A stretch of DNA of 9,168 nucleotides from JAYENY01 sp964646075 (lineage in GTDB: Bacteria > Patescibacteriota > Minisyncoccia > Minisyncoccales > PEYH01), in the NCBI GenBank assembly GCA_964646075.1, contig CAZYBZ010000021.1, positions 1-9,168 on the forward strand. Reading direction: 5' to 3'. Numbering within the stretch: the first letter of the stretch is position 1; each line of letters begins with the position of its first letter. Under the pieces are notes generated by a model. The model was not told the DNA's origin. It made no database searches and saw only the letters and a program-made list of their open reading frames with translations. Made by a program: the position numbers and the translations under genes. This document shows positions 1-5,753 of the stretch, piece by piece.

Positions 1-697
1 CGCTTAAAAGTCCGCCACCAATATTTGTCACAATAAATTCTAAGTTAGAAGAGGTGTTTACGTATCTATTTTCAAAATTCATCCGCCATGGCGTAACAGC
101 AAGAACCGGCTCATCACCGGGGGGAACCCCCTCAATAACCCTTACCTCAACAGGCTCTGTTGTAGTACTATCCCTGTCTCCATCTACTGTTAGCCCCCAG
201 ATATAACCCCAATGATTAAATGTGCCAACTTCCGTCATAGTAACAATAAATTCAGTGCTGGCCAAAGTACCACTTACTGCTTGCCGTGGAAGCCACTCAT
301 TATCGTCATCAACGCGATGACTAGCAAGCAGCCAGACTAAACCATTATCATCTTGAGCAGTGACAGTGAATATAACTTCTTCTCCTACCCTTACTTGAAC
401 AGCAGAGGCTGTGATGAAACCTGATGCCGGATATTCTTCGCCAGGAGGAGGAGTCCCATTTAAGTCCTCAACTGTAATAGTCGTTGTATCTGTGCCAGTT
501 AATTCTCCTCGAGTTACTTTGACTTTAGCAGTGAATGTTCCAGCGGTGGGAAAGTTACAGATATTCGAGGCAGTATATGGGGAACCAGAGTGGCTGGTAT
601 GATCCCATGTTCCATCACTAGTACAATCAAACCAAAAACGATGGGCTCCTGGTCTGCCTGTACTTGCGGTAAGCCTGATATTATTTAAAGGAGCTGT
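1..697 (-). pseudogene. In-frame continuation of the Ig-like surface protein beyond the TGA, C-terminus outside window
   Basis: Directly after the TGA at 698-700 the same frame stays open for 232 codons to the window edge. It begins TAPLNNIRLTAS, which completes the PKD-like opening left by ANPAS; the module runs to about position 430 and contains HRFWFDC and FPTAGTFTAKVKV. A second Ig-like module follows (QDDNGLVWLLASHR, TEVGTFNHWGYIWG, then DGDRDSTTTEPVEVRV). It is homologous to the first module upstream (QDDNGLEELFAHHQ, ATIGTYTIWGSV, DDTRDAAVPF). The last residues seen (PVLAVTPWRMNF, then FIVTNIGGGLLS) match the opening of an ASH/HYDIN-like or choice-of-anchor-D module. No plausible start codon with a ribosome site follows the TGA, so it is unlikely to be an independent gene. 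Either the gene is broken, the TGA is read through or recoded, or the base is an error. Confidence 0.7.
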
Positions 698-1444
698 TCA
701 TGATGCTGGGTTGGCAGTAAGAATTACAGGAAGTCCTTCTCCTGGAGTCGCAGTTACTGTCACTGTTACAGAAACAGGTCTTGTAAATGGGACTGCAGCA
801 TCGCGAGTGTCATCTCTCTTCCGTCCACGAACACTACCCCAAATAGTATAGGTGCCTATTGTAGCAGCATTAAAGGTGAAGGTCTCTGTGGCAGAAGTGC
901 CAGTAACCGTCCTTCCGTGCCATCGTCCTTGATGGTGGGCAAAGAGCTCTTCTAGGCCATTATCATCTTGGCCAACTATGGTGACTGTGAATGATTCGCC
1001 TACTCCGACTGTTGCTCTATCTACAGACAGAGTGCCTGAAGCTGGGTCTTCTTGGACAGGGAGAGGAGTAGGGTCTGGAGGCGTGACAAGAACAGTATTA
1101 AAAATAGCTGTCACTCTTCTATCTCTGTCCATTCTCACGAAACAAACAGTCCTCGGCCCCGCACAATCTCCTGACCAACCAGCAAAAACAGAACCAGAAG
1201 CAGGAATTACAAGTATTCCGGGAATTAATAATTCTCCAGGACCGGAAAGGTAAGCTTCTGAGCAATCGTTGCCACAGTTAATACCGTAGCCGAGAACCCT
1301 ACCTGAGCCATTTCCTGCTATAGAGACTCTAAGGATATTTTTTTCTTCTGTTGCCAGGAGAGCTTCGGGACTTAAAAGGCTCCCTAAAAGAGCAAATGAA
1401 AAAACAACTGAAATTAAAAGTAATAGCTTCAATTTTTTAAGCAT
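698..1444 (-). CDS. Secreted modular Ig-like surface protein, N-terminal segment up to an in-frame TGA
   Basis: The 248-residue product starts with a clear signal peptide (Lys-rich start, hydrophobic residues 6-24, likely cleavage near residues 28-32). Residues about 37-116 look like a divergent InlB B-repeat: four cysteines (57, 61, 94, 101) and the pattern GS-x-F-x-GWSGDC followed by VTAIF. After a Pro-rich linker, residues about 134-230 form an Ig-like module containing VGVGESFTVT and QDDNGL. The segment then enters a PKD-like module and stops at TGA (698-700) after ANPAS. The same frame continues open to the window edge, so this is probably the front of a longer exported cell-surface protein. 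No Shine-Dalgarno sequence precedes the ATG. A good promoter lies about 60 bases upstream. Substrate or partner is unknown; adhesion or cell-wall association is only inferred from domain type. Confidence 0.75.
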   Translation of the reverse strand: MLKKLKLLLLISVVFSFALLGSLLSPEALLATEEKNILRVSIAGNGSGRVLGYGINCGNDCSEAYLSGPGELLIPGILVIPASGSVFAGWSGDCAGPRTVCFVRMDRDRRVTAIFNTVLVTPPDPTPLPVQEDPASGTLSVDRATVGVGESFTVTIVGQDDNGLEELFAHHQGRWHGRTVTGTSATETFTFNAATIGTYTIWGSVRGRKRDDTRDAAVPFTRPVSVTVTVTATPGEGLPVILTANPAS

Positions 1445-1504
1445 AGTTTTGTAAATTAATTTTAATTATTAATGTTAGTTAAGAATTGATTAACCTTTTC
1501 TTTA

Positions 1505-1532
1505 ATTTTAAAGCTATTTAAAGATTTGTCAA
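1505..1532 (-). promoter_or_regulatory. Predicted sigma70-type promoter of the Ig-like surface protein gene
   Basis: On the minus strand a perfect -35 box TTGACA (1532-1527) is followed after 16 bases by TAAAAT (1510-1505), five of six matches to the -10 consensus. The predicted start, near 1498, leaves a leader of about 54 AT-rich bases without a Shine-Dalgarno sequence. The gene therefore seems to have its own promoter rather than depending on the upstream helix-hairpin-helix gene. Confidence 0.6.
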
Positions 1533-1578
1533 AAAAAAATAAATAGAAACTGTTGATAACTTTTTTAGGGGTTGAAAG

Positions 1579-1824
1579 TTAATAATATTCAATTTTCCCT
1601 GTCTTTAAGTATTCTTCAATTTTTTGAGCAATGCTTTTCCCAATTCCAGGGATAGTGACAAGAGATTTAGTCCCTCTTTTTTTATAAATATCCTTGACGC
1701 TTTGTTCCATATTTTCCAAAACAATAGCTGCCTTTTCATAAGCCTGAGGCTTAAATGCCACCTTCTCTGTTTCTAAAAGATAACCAATCTCATATAGTAT
1801 ATTGGCAATTTCCTGATTCATCAT
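1579..1824 (-). CDS. Free-standing helix-hairpin-helix domain like the N-terminus of DNA polymerase X
   Basis: The 81-residue product matches the N-terminal 8-kDa-type domain of family X DNA polymerases (PolX/Pol beta). It opens with NQEIANILYEIGYLLE, continues AFKPQAYEKAA, and carries the hairpin IPGIGKSIAQKIEEYLKTG at about residues 58-76. In PolX this domain binds gapped or nicked DNA; the palm domain and, in most bacteria, a PHP nuclease follow. Here a TAA comes right after GKIEYY, and the downstream bases to 1445 encode no polymerase, so the catalytic part is absent. Two ATGs stand in tandem: the purine-rich AAGAGAG at 1833-1827 is 2 bases from the first and 5 from the second, so initiation at 1821 is more likely. 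It could be a small DNA-binding protein or a remnant of a lost polymerase. Confidence 0.75.
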   Translation of the reverse strand: MMNQEIANILYEIGYLLETEKVAFKPQAYEKAAIVLENMEQSVKDIYKKRGTKSLVTIPGIGKSIAQKIEEYLKTGKIEYY

Positions 1825-1875
1825 AGCTCTCTTAATTCAGATTTTGAATAAAAAATTTAGAAAAATACCCCAAGA

Positions 1876-1906
1876 CAAAAAGAGAGAACATCAGTTCTCT
1901 TTTTTG
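1876..1906 (-). terminator. Rho-independent hairpin terminator after the GreA-family gene
   Basis: AGAGAAC (1883-1889) and GTTCTCT (1894-1900) form a perfect 7-bp stem with a 4-base loop. A-rich and T-rich flanks extend the pairing. Read on the minus strand, the stem is followed by a T-rich run, just after the stop codon at 1915. The + strand also ends in a T-run, so the element could terminate in both directions. Confidence 0.7.
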
Positions 1907-1914
1907 TTTCGACA

Positions 1915-2388
1915 TTAAAGCTTATATCTGATTTTCTGAATCCTATATATCACCACCCTGCCTGACTCAACCTTGACTTGATCGCCCACCTTGTGTCCTA
2001 AAAGCAATTTTCCCACCATTGATTCATTACTAATTTTACCTAAAGTGGGATTTGCTTCTAAAGAGCCAACAATCGTAAACTCGTCTATCTGCCCCCCCAC
2101 TTCTAGGGTGACCGTCGCTCCTATAAAAATTGTTTTTCTGTTGTATTTTGGAGGGGGAACGATAGAAACATAATTTTTGAAAATATTTTCCAATTCTTCC
2201 GCTCTTGCTTCAAGCAACCCCAAATCCTCCTGAAAAGTGGAAAATTCGGAATCAAATCCCTGTGAAGAGACATTGGTCGGCGCTTCATCTTTCGTTTTAA
2301 TCTCCTTCTTTTTCTTTAGCAACCGATATTCCTGTTCGAGTCTTTTCAGGCCTTCTTTAGTCAAATAGATTTTACCCTCCTCTACCAT
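1915..2388 (-). CDS. greA: GreA/GreB-family transcription elongation factor
   Basis: From the ATG at 2388 the product is 157 residues, the usual GreA length. Residues about 7-70 form the N-terminal coiled coil (YLTKEGLKRLEQEY onward). Residues about 80-157 form the FKBP-like C-terminal domain (GATVTLEV, then FTIVGSLEANP, SNESMVGKLLLGHKVGD). GreA enters the RNA polymerase secondary channel and stimulates cleavage of backtracked RNA. The usual tip motif around DLKENAEY is replaced by GFDSEFSTF; D46 and E48 may serve as the acidic tip. The frame extends upstream to an ATG at 2472, but the extra 28 residues (hydrophobic LFLFLSFFL) do not belong to the family and overlap the promoter. The start at 2388 has no Shine-Dalgarno sequence and fits a leaderless mRNA. 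Confidence 0.85.
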   Translation of the reverse strand: MVEEGKIYLTKEGLKRLEQEYRLLKKKKEIKTKDEAPTNVSSQGFDSEFSTFQEDLGLLEARAEELENIFKNYVSIVPPPKYNRKTIFIGATVTLEVGGQIDEFTIVGSLEANPTLGKISNESMVGKLLLGHKVGDQVKVESGRVVIYRIQKIRYKL

Positions 2389-2396
2389 ATATTTAT

Positions 2397-2426
2397 AATT
2401 TACCACGCCTCGATAATGGCTGTCAA
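2397..2426 (-). promoter_or_regulatory. Predicted promoter giving a leaderless greA mRNA
   Basis: On the minus strand a perfect TTGACA (2426-2421) is separated by 18 bases from TAAATT (2402-2397), a 4/6 match to the -10 consensus. Only 8 bases separate this -10 from the ATG at 2388. Transcription would therefore start at or within about two bases of the start codon. This explains the missing ribosome site and argues against the upstream ATG at 2472. The -10 match is weak; the placement is inference. Confidence 0.5.
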
Positions 2427-2534
2427 GAAAAAATGAGAGGAACAAAAACAAATAAGGCTTTCCATGAAGCATTTATAAATCAAAACCCCCCTAATCCTGT
2501 TTATACTTTTTCACAAAGTAAAAATTCAAGATTA

Positions 2535-2807
2535 TTAAAAAGAAATTTTCTTATAAACCCGATAACCAACCCTAACTTTTTGGCTAACCTTAACCCCAAT
2601 CTCGTCTCCTTTTTTCCCTTTATCTATCTTCTCACGTTCAACCTCCATTGATTTAATCGGCTGTTCAAAATCGGTATCTCCACCAATGATTCTAATCGTT
2701 TCCCCTGTCTTTAATCCACCCGAAAGGGCAATTACTGCTACCTTAATCTTATCAAAATAATGAATCACCTTTCCGATTAATTTTCCTTCAACTTCATTAT
2801 CAGACAT
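2535..2807 (-). CDS. EF-Tu domain 2-like small protein (translation elongation factor-like)
   Basis: This 90-residue protein resembles the short beta-barrel proteins related to domain 2 of translational GTPases. Residues 8-31 read GKLIGKVIHYFDKIKVAVIA in part; then come LKTGETIRIIGGDTDF (about 33-48), the IKSMEVE strand, KGKKGDEIGVKV, and the closing VRVGYRVYK. There is no GTPase domain, so it cannot act as a classical elongation factor. Homologues of this size are annotated in archaea and several bacterial lineages as elongation factor-like proteins of unknown role; RNA or ribosome binding is only a guess. The ATG is preceded by an AT-rich leader without a Shine-Dalgarno sequence. It lies upstream of greA, with the greA promoter in between, so the two need not share a transcript. 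Confidence 0.75.
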   Translation of the reverse strand: MSDNEVEGKLIGKVIHYFDKIKVAVIALSGGLKTGETIRIIGGDTDFEQPIKSMEVEREKIDKGKKGDEIGVKVSQKVRVGYRVYKKISF

Positions 2808-3036
2808 AAATAAAAATATTGATTATTAATAATCTACAACTATAATTCGACCTTATATTCTTTAAAATAGTTGCAAAGCTATTCTTACTATAATTTTCTA
2901 ACTGTCTCTTTATATTATAACCTACTCCTTTTAAAAAATAAAATTTACACTTGCATTATACCATATTTTTACCCCCCCCTCGTTAGGGAATTAAACATTT
3001 TGACAAAATGGCATCAAAAAATTATCTCTTGTATTC
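2808..3036. other. AT-rich intergenic and leader region between tRNA-Arg and the EF-Tu-like gene
   Basis: This stretch holds the extended -10 promoter, a C8/G8 homopolymer (2972-2979) and the near-perfect palindrome CATTTTGACAAAATG (2996-3010). The T6 run just after the tRNA on the minus strand (about 3015-3020) may help end that transcript. I see no credible coding frame here. Confidence 0.5.
2955..2963 (-). promoter_or_regulatory. Extended -10 promoter upstream of the EF-Tu domain 2-like gene
   Basis: On the minus strand TGGTATAAT (2963-2955) is a perfect extended -10 element (TGnTATAAT). No good -35 box is found 16-18 bases upstream, which extended -10 promoters tolerate. The predicted start near 2948 gives a leader of about 140 bases. 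A second TATAAT at 2919-2914 could be an alternative -10. The AAAGGAG at about 2934-2928 has no start codon at a useful distance. Confidence 0.5.
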
Positions 3037-3111
3037 TGGTGCCCTCAACAGGAATCGAACCTGTATCTCAAGCTTCGGAGGCTTGTATTCTATCCGTTAA
3101 ATTATAAGGGC
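3037..3111 (-). tRNA. tRNA-Arg (anticodon CCG)
   Basis: The minus-strand sequence folds into a complete cloverleaf. Acceptor arms GCCCTTA and TGAGGGC pair with one G-U. The D-arm is ATTT/GAAT and contains AACGGATA. The anticodon stem CAAGC/GCTTG closes the loop CTCCGAA with anticodon CCG (3078-3076). The T-arm is ACAGG-TTCGATT-CCTGT. Discriminator A and the 3' CCA are encoded. The tRNA reads CGG arginine codons. It begins 18 bases after the stop codon of the methyltransferase gene and may be transcribed together with it. Because position 34 is C, it is not itself an expected substrate of the neighbouring wobble-uridine enzymes. Confidence 0.95.
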
Positions 3112-3129
3112 ATTTCCTAAGTAATCTAA

Positions 3130-3846
3130 CTAACAGGGGTTCTCCTGGTTCTGAGCAATTAAAAAAATGTTTCTCCATTTTTCAGAGCGCTGAAGAATTC
3201 CTTTTTCTTTTATAACAAATCCCGCGCTCTTTACCAGTCTCTTTAATTCCTTTTCAGAGAAAATATGAATATATCTTTGTATTAATATCTCTCCCTCGTT
3301 ATTTTTCCATGGATAAAAAATATCCTTAAAATCCAGCTTTGTTTTACCAATCAGTTTTAATAATGTATATTTAAAAAGTAGAGACTTTGCTTTGGGATAG
3401 CTGCTTAAATCCCAAACAGTCAAAATGAGTAGCCCTCCTGGCTTAAGTATTCTTTTAATCTCTTTCAGAAAATCTTTTCTATTCTTTTTTGATGGAAGAT
3501 GGTGCAAGACAGCAAGACAAAAAATTTTATCAAAAAAATTGTTTTTAAAAAACAGGGTAAGTGGCTGGCTAACAAGAAAATTTTTATTAGGATATTTCTT
3601 TTTTGCGATTTCAACCAATTTTTCTGAGACATCAACACCATAATAATTTGCCTTATCCCCGACAATCTCTGAAAACCTGCCATTGCCGCAGCCTAAATCT
3701 AAAATTTTTTCTCCTTGATTAATATATCTTTCTAAAATTTCAAAATCAGGAGGAATCCAGTCTCTTCTCCTATTAAAATCTTGAGCAATTCTATTGTAGC
3801 CTTCTCTATTCTTTTCTAATAAAATTTTTGCATATCTTTCTTTCAT
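3130..3846 (-). CDS. Trm9/ALKBH8-like class I SAM-dependent methyltransferase
   Basis: The 238-residue protein is a class I Rossmann methyltransferase: motif I LDLGCGNGRF (49-58), acidic D72 in GVDVSEK for the SAM ribose, motif IV IFCLAVLHHLP (108-118), and LKPGG (134-138). Several features are closer to Trm9/ALKBH8 than to generic family members: IAQDFNRRR near the N-terminus, AVLHHLPSKKNR, TVWDLS after LKPGG, and RYIHIFSEKEL (191-201). Trm9 and ALKBH8 methylate the carboxymethyl group of cm5U34 in tRNA. The gene is divergent from elp3, whose product makes that cm5U group, and the ATGs abut at CATATG (3844-3849). This supports a role in tRNA wobble modification, but the substrate is inference; no Trm112-like partner is in the window. 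It ends with TAG. No Shine-Dalgarno sequence is present. Confidence 0.8.
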   Translation of the reverse strand: MKERYAKILLEKNREGYNRIAQDFNRRRDWIPPDFEILERYINQGEKILDLGCGNGRFSEIVGDKANYYGVDVSEKLVEIAKKKYPNKNFLVSQPLTLFFKNNFFDKIFCLAVLHHLPSKKNRKDFLKEIKRILKPGGLLILTVWDLSSYPKAKSLLFKYTLLKLIGKTKLDFKDIFYPWKNNEGEILIQRYIHIFSEKELKRLVKSAGFVIKEKGILQRSEKWRNIFLIAQNQENPC

Positions 3847-5520
3847 ATGACGATAGAAGAAAAAATTATTATTGCTTTTTTTAAGGAATCAGATAAAAAT
3901 CAACGAGTTTTAGATTCTCTAAAACGACGATTTGCCAAAGAACAGAGAGCAAGAATATCTTCCAATCCTTCCCTCTTAAAAGCTTATCATAATCTGGTAA
4001 AAAAAAGGAGGATTCAAAAAAACGAAATGATTGAATGGACTTTAAGGATTAAAAAAGTGAGATCAATCTCCGGTATTATTATTGTCTCTGTCTTAACAAA
4101 ACCATACCCTTGCCCAGGGAGATGTCTCTACTGCCCAGAACAAAAAGGCGCTCCAAAAAGCTACCTTAGAGAAGAGCCAGCCGTAGCCAGAGCCATCAAA
4201 TGCGACTATCACCCTTATAAGCAAGTTCAATTGCGTCTTCGCGCCCTTGAAGCAACAGGGCATCCAACTGATAAAATTGATTTAAGAATTATCGGCGCTA
4301 CCTGGTCTTTTTATCCCAAAAACTATCAAACATGGTTTATCAAAGAATGTTTCCGAGGAGCAAATAATTATCCTAATAAGAAAAAGAGATTAAAGCCTTT
4401 AGAAATCTTACAAAAACAAAACGAAAAAGTAAAACATCGAATTATTGGAATAACTATTGAGACAAGGCCTGACTTTATAGATAGACAAGAGGTCAAGCGA
4501 CTAAGAAAATTAGGGGTAACCAGAGTCGAGCTTGGAGTTCAAAGCCTCTATAACGACATCTTAAAACTAAACAGAAGAGGTCATACTATAGAAGCAACTA
4601 TTGAAGCAACAAGGTTATTAAGAAACGCTGGTTTTAAAATTTGTTATCAAATAATGCCTAATTTACCTGGAAGCGATATCAAGAGGGACGGGAAGATGTT
4701 CAGGGAATTATTTTTAAATCCAGATTTCTGTCCCGATTATCTAAAAATCTATCCCTGCGCCTTATTAAAAGAAGCCCCTCTTTATAATTTTTGGAAAAAG
4801 GGGACTTATGAGCCCTATACGACAAAACAATTAATAAAACTTTTACTCAAAGCTAAAAAAAATCTTCCCTATTATTGTCGTACCCAAAGAATTATGAGAG
4901 ACATTCCCTCTCAATACATTGTTAAGGGCGGGACAAAAGTCTCCAACTTGCATCAAGTAGTAATAAAAATTATTAAAAAGGAGGGTTGGCGCTGCCGATG
5001 TATTAGGTGTAGGGAGGTAAGGGAAAATTATCAACCGAAAGAGAAGCTTTTTCTCTTCAGGATAGACTATGATGCTTCGGGCGGGAAAGAGATATTTTTA
5101 AGTTTTGAGAACAAAGATAGAACGCGCCTTTTTAGCCTGCTTCGTTTAAGGATTCCCTCTCTGCCTGGCAAAAATTTACGTAAGTTGCTCAAATATCAGG
5201 CATCTACTGTCTCGACTGAAGATCCTGCGATAGCCCTTCTCCCAATTTTAAAAGATGCAGCTATTGTAAGAGAACTCCATACTTATGGAGCTCTAGTTCC
5301 AATAGCAAAGAAAATGAAAGCCCCTCAACACAAGGGCCTTGGTAAAAAGCTAATGAAAGAGGCGGAAAAAATTGCTAAAAAAGAATTCGCTCTCAAAAAA
5401 ATTGTCGTCATTTCTGGCATAGGGGTAAGGCCTTACTATAAAAAGATGGGCTATAGATTAAAAGACACCTACATGAGCAAGCATTTAAGTCAGAGAATAC
5501 CTAGATTGGGCAACAGATAA
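3847..5520 (+). CDS. elp3: Elp3: radical SAM / GNAT tRNA uridine(34) carboxymethylating enzyme
   Basis: The 557-residue protein has the full Elp3 layout. The radical SAM cluster motif is PYPCPGRCLYCP (Cys 89, 93, 96; C-x3-C-x2-C). The family signature ETRPD is at 205-209, RVELGVQS at 226-233, the zinc-type motif CRCIRC at 383-388, and the C-terminal acetyl-CoA-binding domain has VRELHTYG (474-481), QHKGLGKKL (494-502) and GVRPYYKKMGY (526-536). Elp3 uses SAM radical chemistry and acetyl-CoA to start cm5U formation on U34 of tRNAs. Bacterial and archaeal Elp3 acts without the other Elongator subunits, and none is seen here. The gene starts directly against the divergent methyltransferase ATG; the upstream bases are pyrimidine-rich with no Shine-Dalgarno sequence, and any promoter must lie inside the methyltransferase gene (weak TTGTAG-17-TAATAA at 3794-3822). 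Confidence 0.95.
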   Translation: MTIEEKIIIAFFKESDKNQRVLDSLKRRFAKEQRARISSNPSLLKAYHNLVKKRRIQKNEMIEWTLRIKKVRSISGIIIVSVLTKPYPCPGRCLYCPEQKGAPKSYLREEPAVARAIKCDYHPYKQVQLRLRALEATGHPTDKIDLRIIGATWSFYPKNYQTWFIKECFRGANNYPNKKKRLKPLEILQKQNEKVKHRIIGITIETRPDFIDRQEVKRLRKLGVTRVELGVQSLYNDILKLNRRGHTIEATIEATRLLRNAGFKICYQIMPNLPGSDIKRDGKMFRELFLNPDFCPDYLKIYPCALLKEAPLYNFWKKGTYEPYTTKQLIKLLLKAKKNLPYYCRTQRIMRDIPSQYIVKGGTKVSNLHQVVIKIIKKEGWRCRCIRCREVRENYQPKEKLFLFRIDYDASGGKEIFLSFENKDRTRLFSLLRLRIPSLPGKNLRKLLKYQASTVSTEDPAIALLPILKDAAIVRELHTYGALVPIAKKMKAPQHKGLGKKLMKEAEKIAKKEFALKKIVVISGIGVRPYYKKMGYRLKDTYMSKHLSQRIPRLGNR

Positions 5521-5565
5521 AACAAAGTATTTTAAAACTAAAATTTTTAAAAATATCCCTGTCTC
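5521..5565. other. AT-rich convergent intergenic gap, possible weak bidirectional terminator
   Basis: This gap lies between the end of elp3 (+) and the end of the 37-residue gene (-). It is nearly all A and T with short self-complementary runs such as ATTTTTAAAAAT and TTTTAAAA. There is no GC-rich stem, so termination activity is uncertain. Confidence 0.25.
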
Positions 5566-5679
5566 TTATCTCCTTCCGAACGACTTTCTTTTCACTCGAC
5601 ATTTTTTAGAGATAAAACTAGAAGCTGTCCTGAACTTCAGCTTACCTTTTGAGGCTTTTTTTGAAGAATGTTTTTTCAT
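5566..5679 (-). CDS. Small, highly basic 37-residue protein of unknown function
   Basis: A short open frame from ATG 5679 to TAA 5566 encodes MKKHSSKKASKGKLKFRT and then a second basic stretch ending KRKSFGRR; about two in five residues are Lys or Arg and one is Cys. Its strong ribosome site AGGAAGGG (5694-5687), 7 bases before the ATG, is the best in the window and is the main support for translation. It follows the 66-residue basic protein on the same strand by 85 bases and faces the end of elp3. The composition suggests nucleic-acid or ribosome contact. I do not recognise it as any standard ribosomal protein (it does not match L34, L36, S21 or THX). Confidence 0.5.
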   Translation of the reverse strand: MKKHSSKKASKGKLKFRTASSFISKKCRVKRKSFGRR

Positions 5680-5686
5680 TTTCTTT

Positions 5687-5694
5687 CCCTTCCT
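5687..5694 (-). promoter_or_regulatory. Strong Shine-Dalgarno sequence of the 37-residue gene
   Basis: AGGAAGGG on the minus strand lies 7 bases before the ATG at 5679. It stands out because the other starts in the window show no comparable ribosome site. Confidence 0.6.
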
Positions 5695-5753
5695 GACTCT
5701 AAAAACTATTAAGACAACTCCAAAAAAGTAGTTACCAGCATCCCGCCATCATT

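Noticed and set aside
978..1253. Open frame of 91 codons on the + strand
   Set aside because: It lies inside the signal-peptide-bearing Ig-like gene on the other strand and shows no recognisable domain or ribosome site.
1560..1600. Terminator after the helix-hairpin-helix gene
   Set aside because: Only a weak AACTTT/AAAGTT pairing with a long loop is found, with no T-run directly after it.
2389..2472. N-terminal extension of the GreA-family protein from the ATG at 2472
   Set aside because: The 28 extra residues are not part of the family, overlap a good promoter, and would give an abnormal length; the ATG at 2388 gives 157 residues.
2871..3107. Open frame of 78 codons on the + strand
   Set aside because: It runs through tRNA-Arg and AT-rich intergenic DNA and resembles no protein.
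3425..3683. Overlapping open frames on both strands inside the methyltransferase gene
   Set aside because: The methyltransferase frame carries all expected motifs; the others have none.
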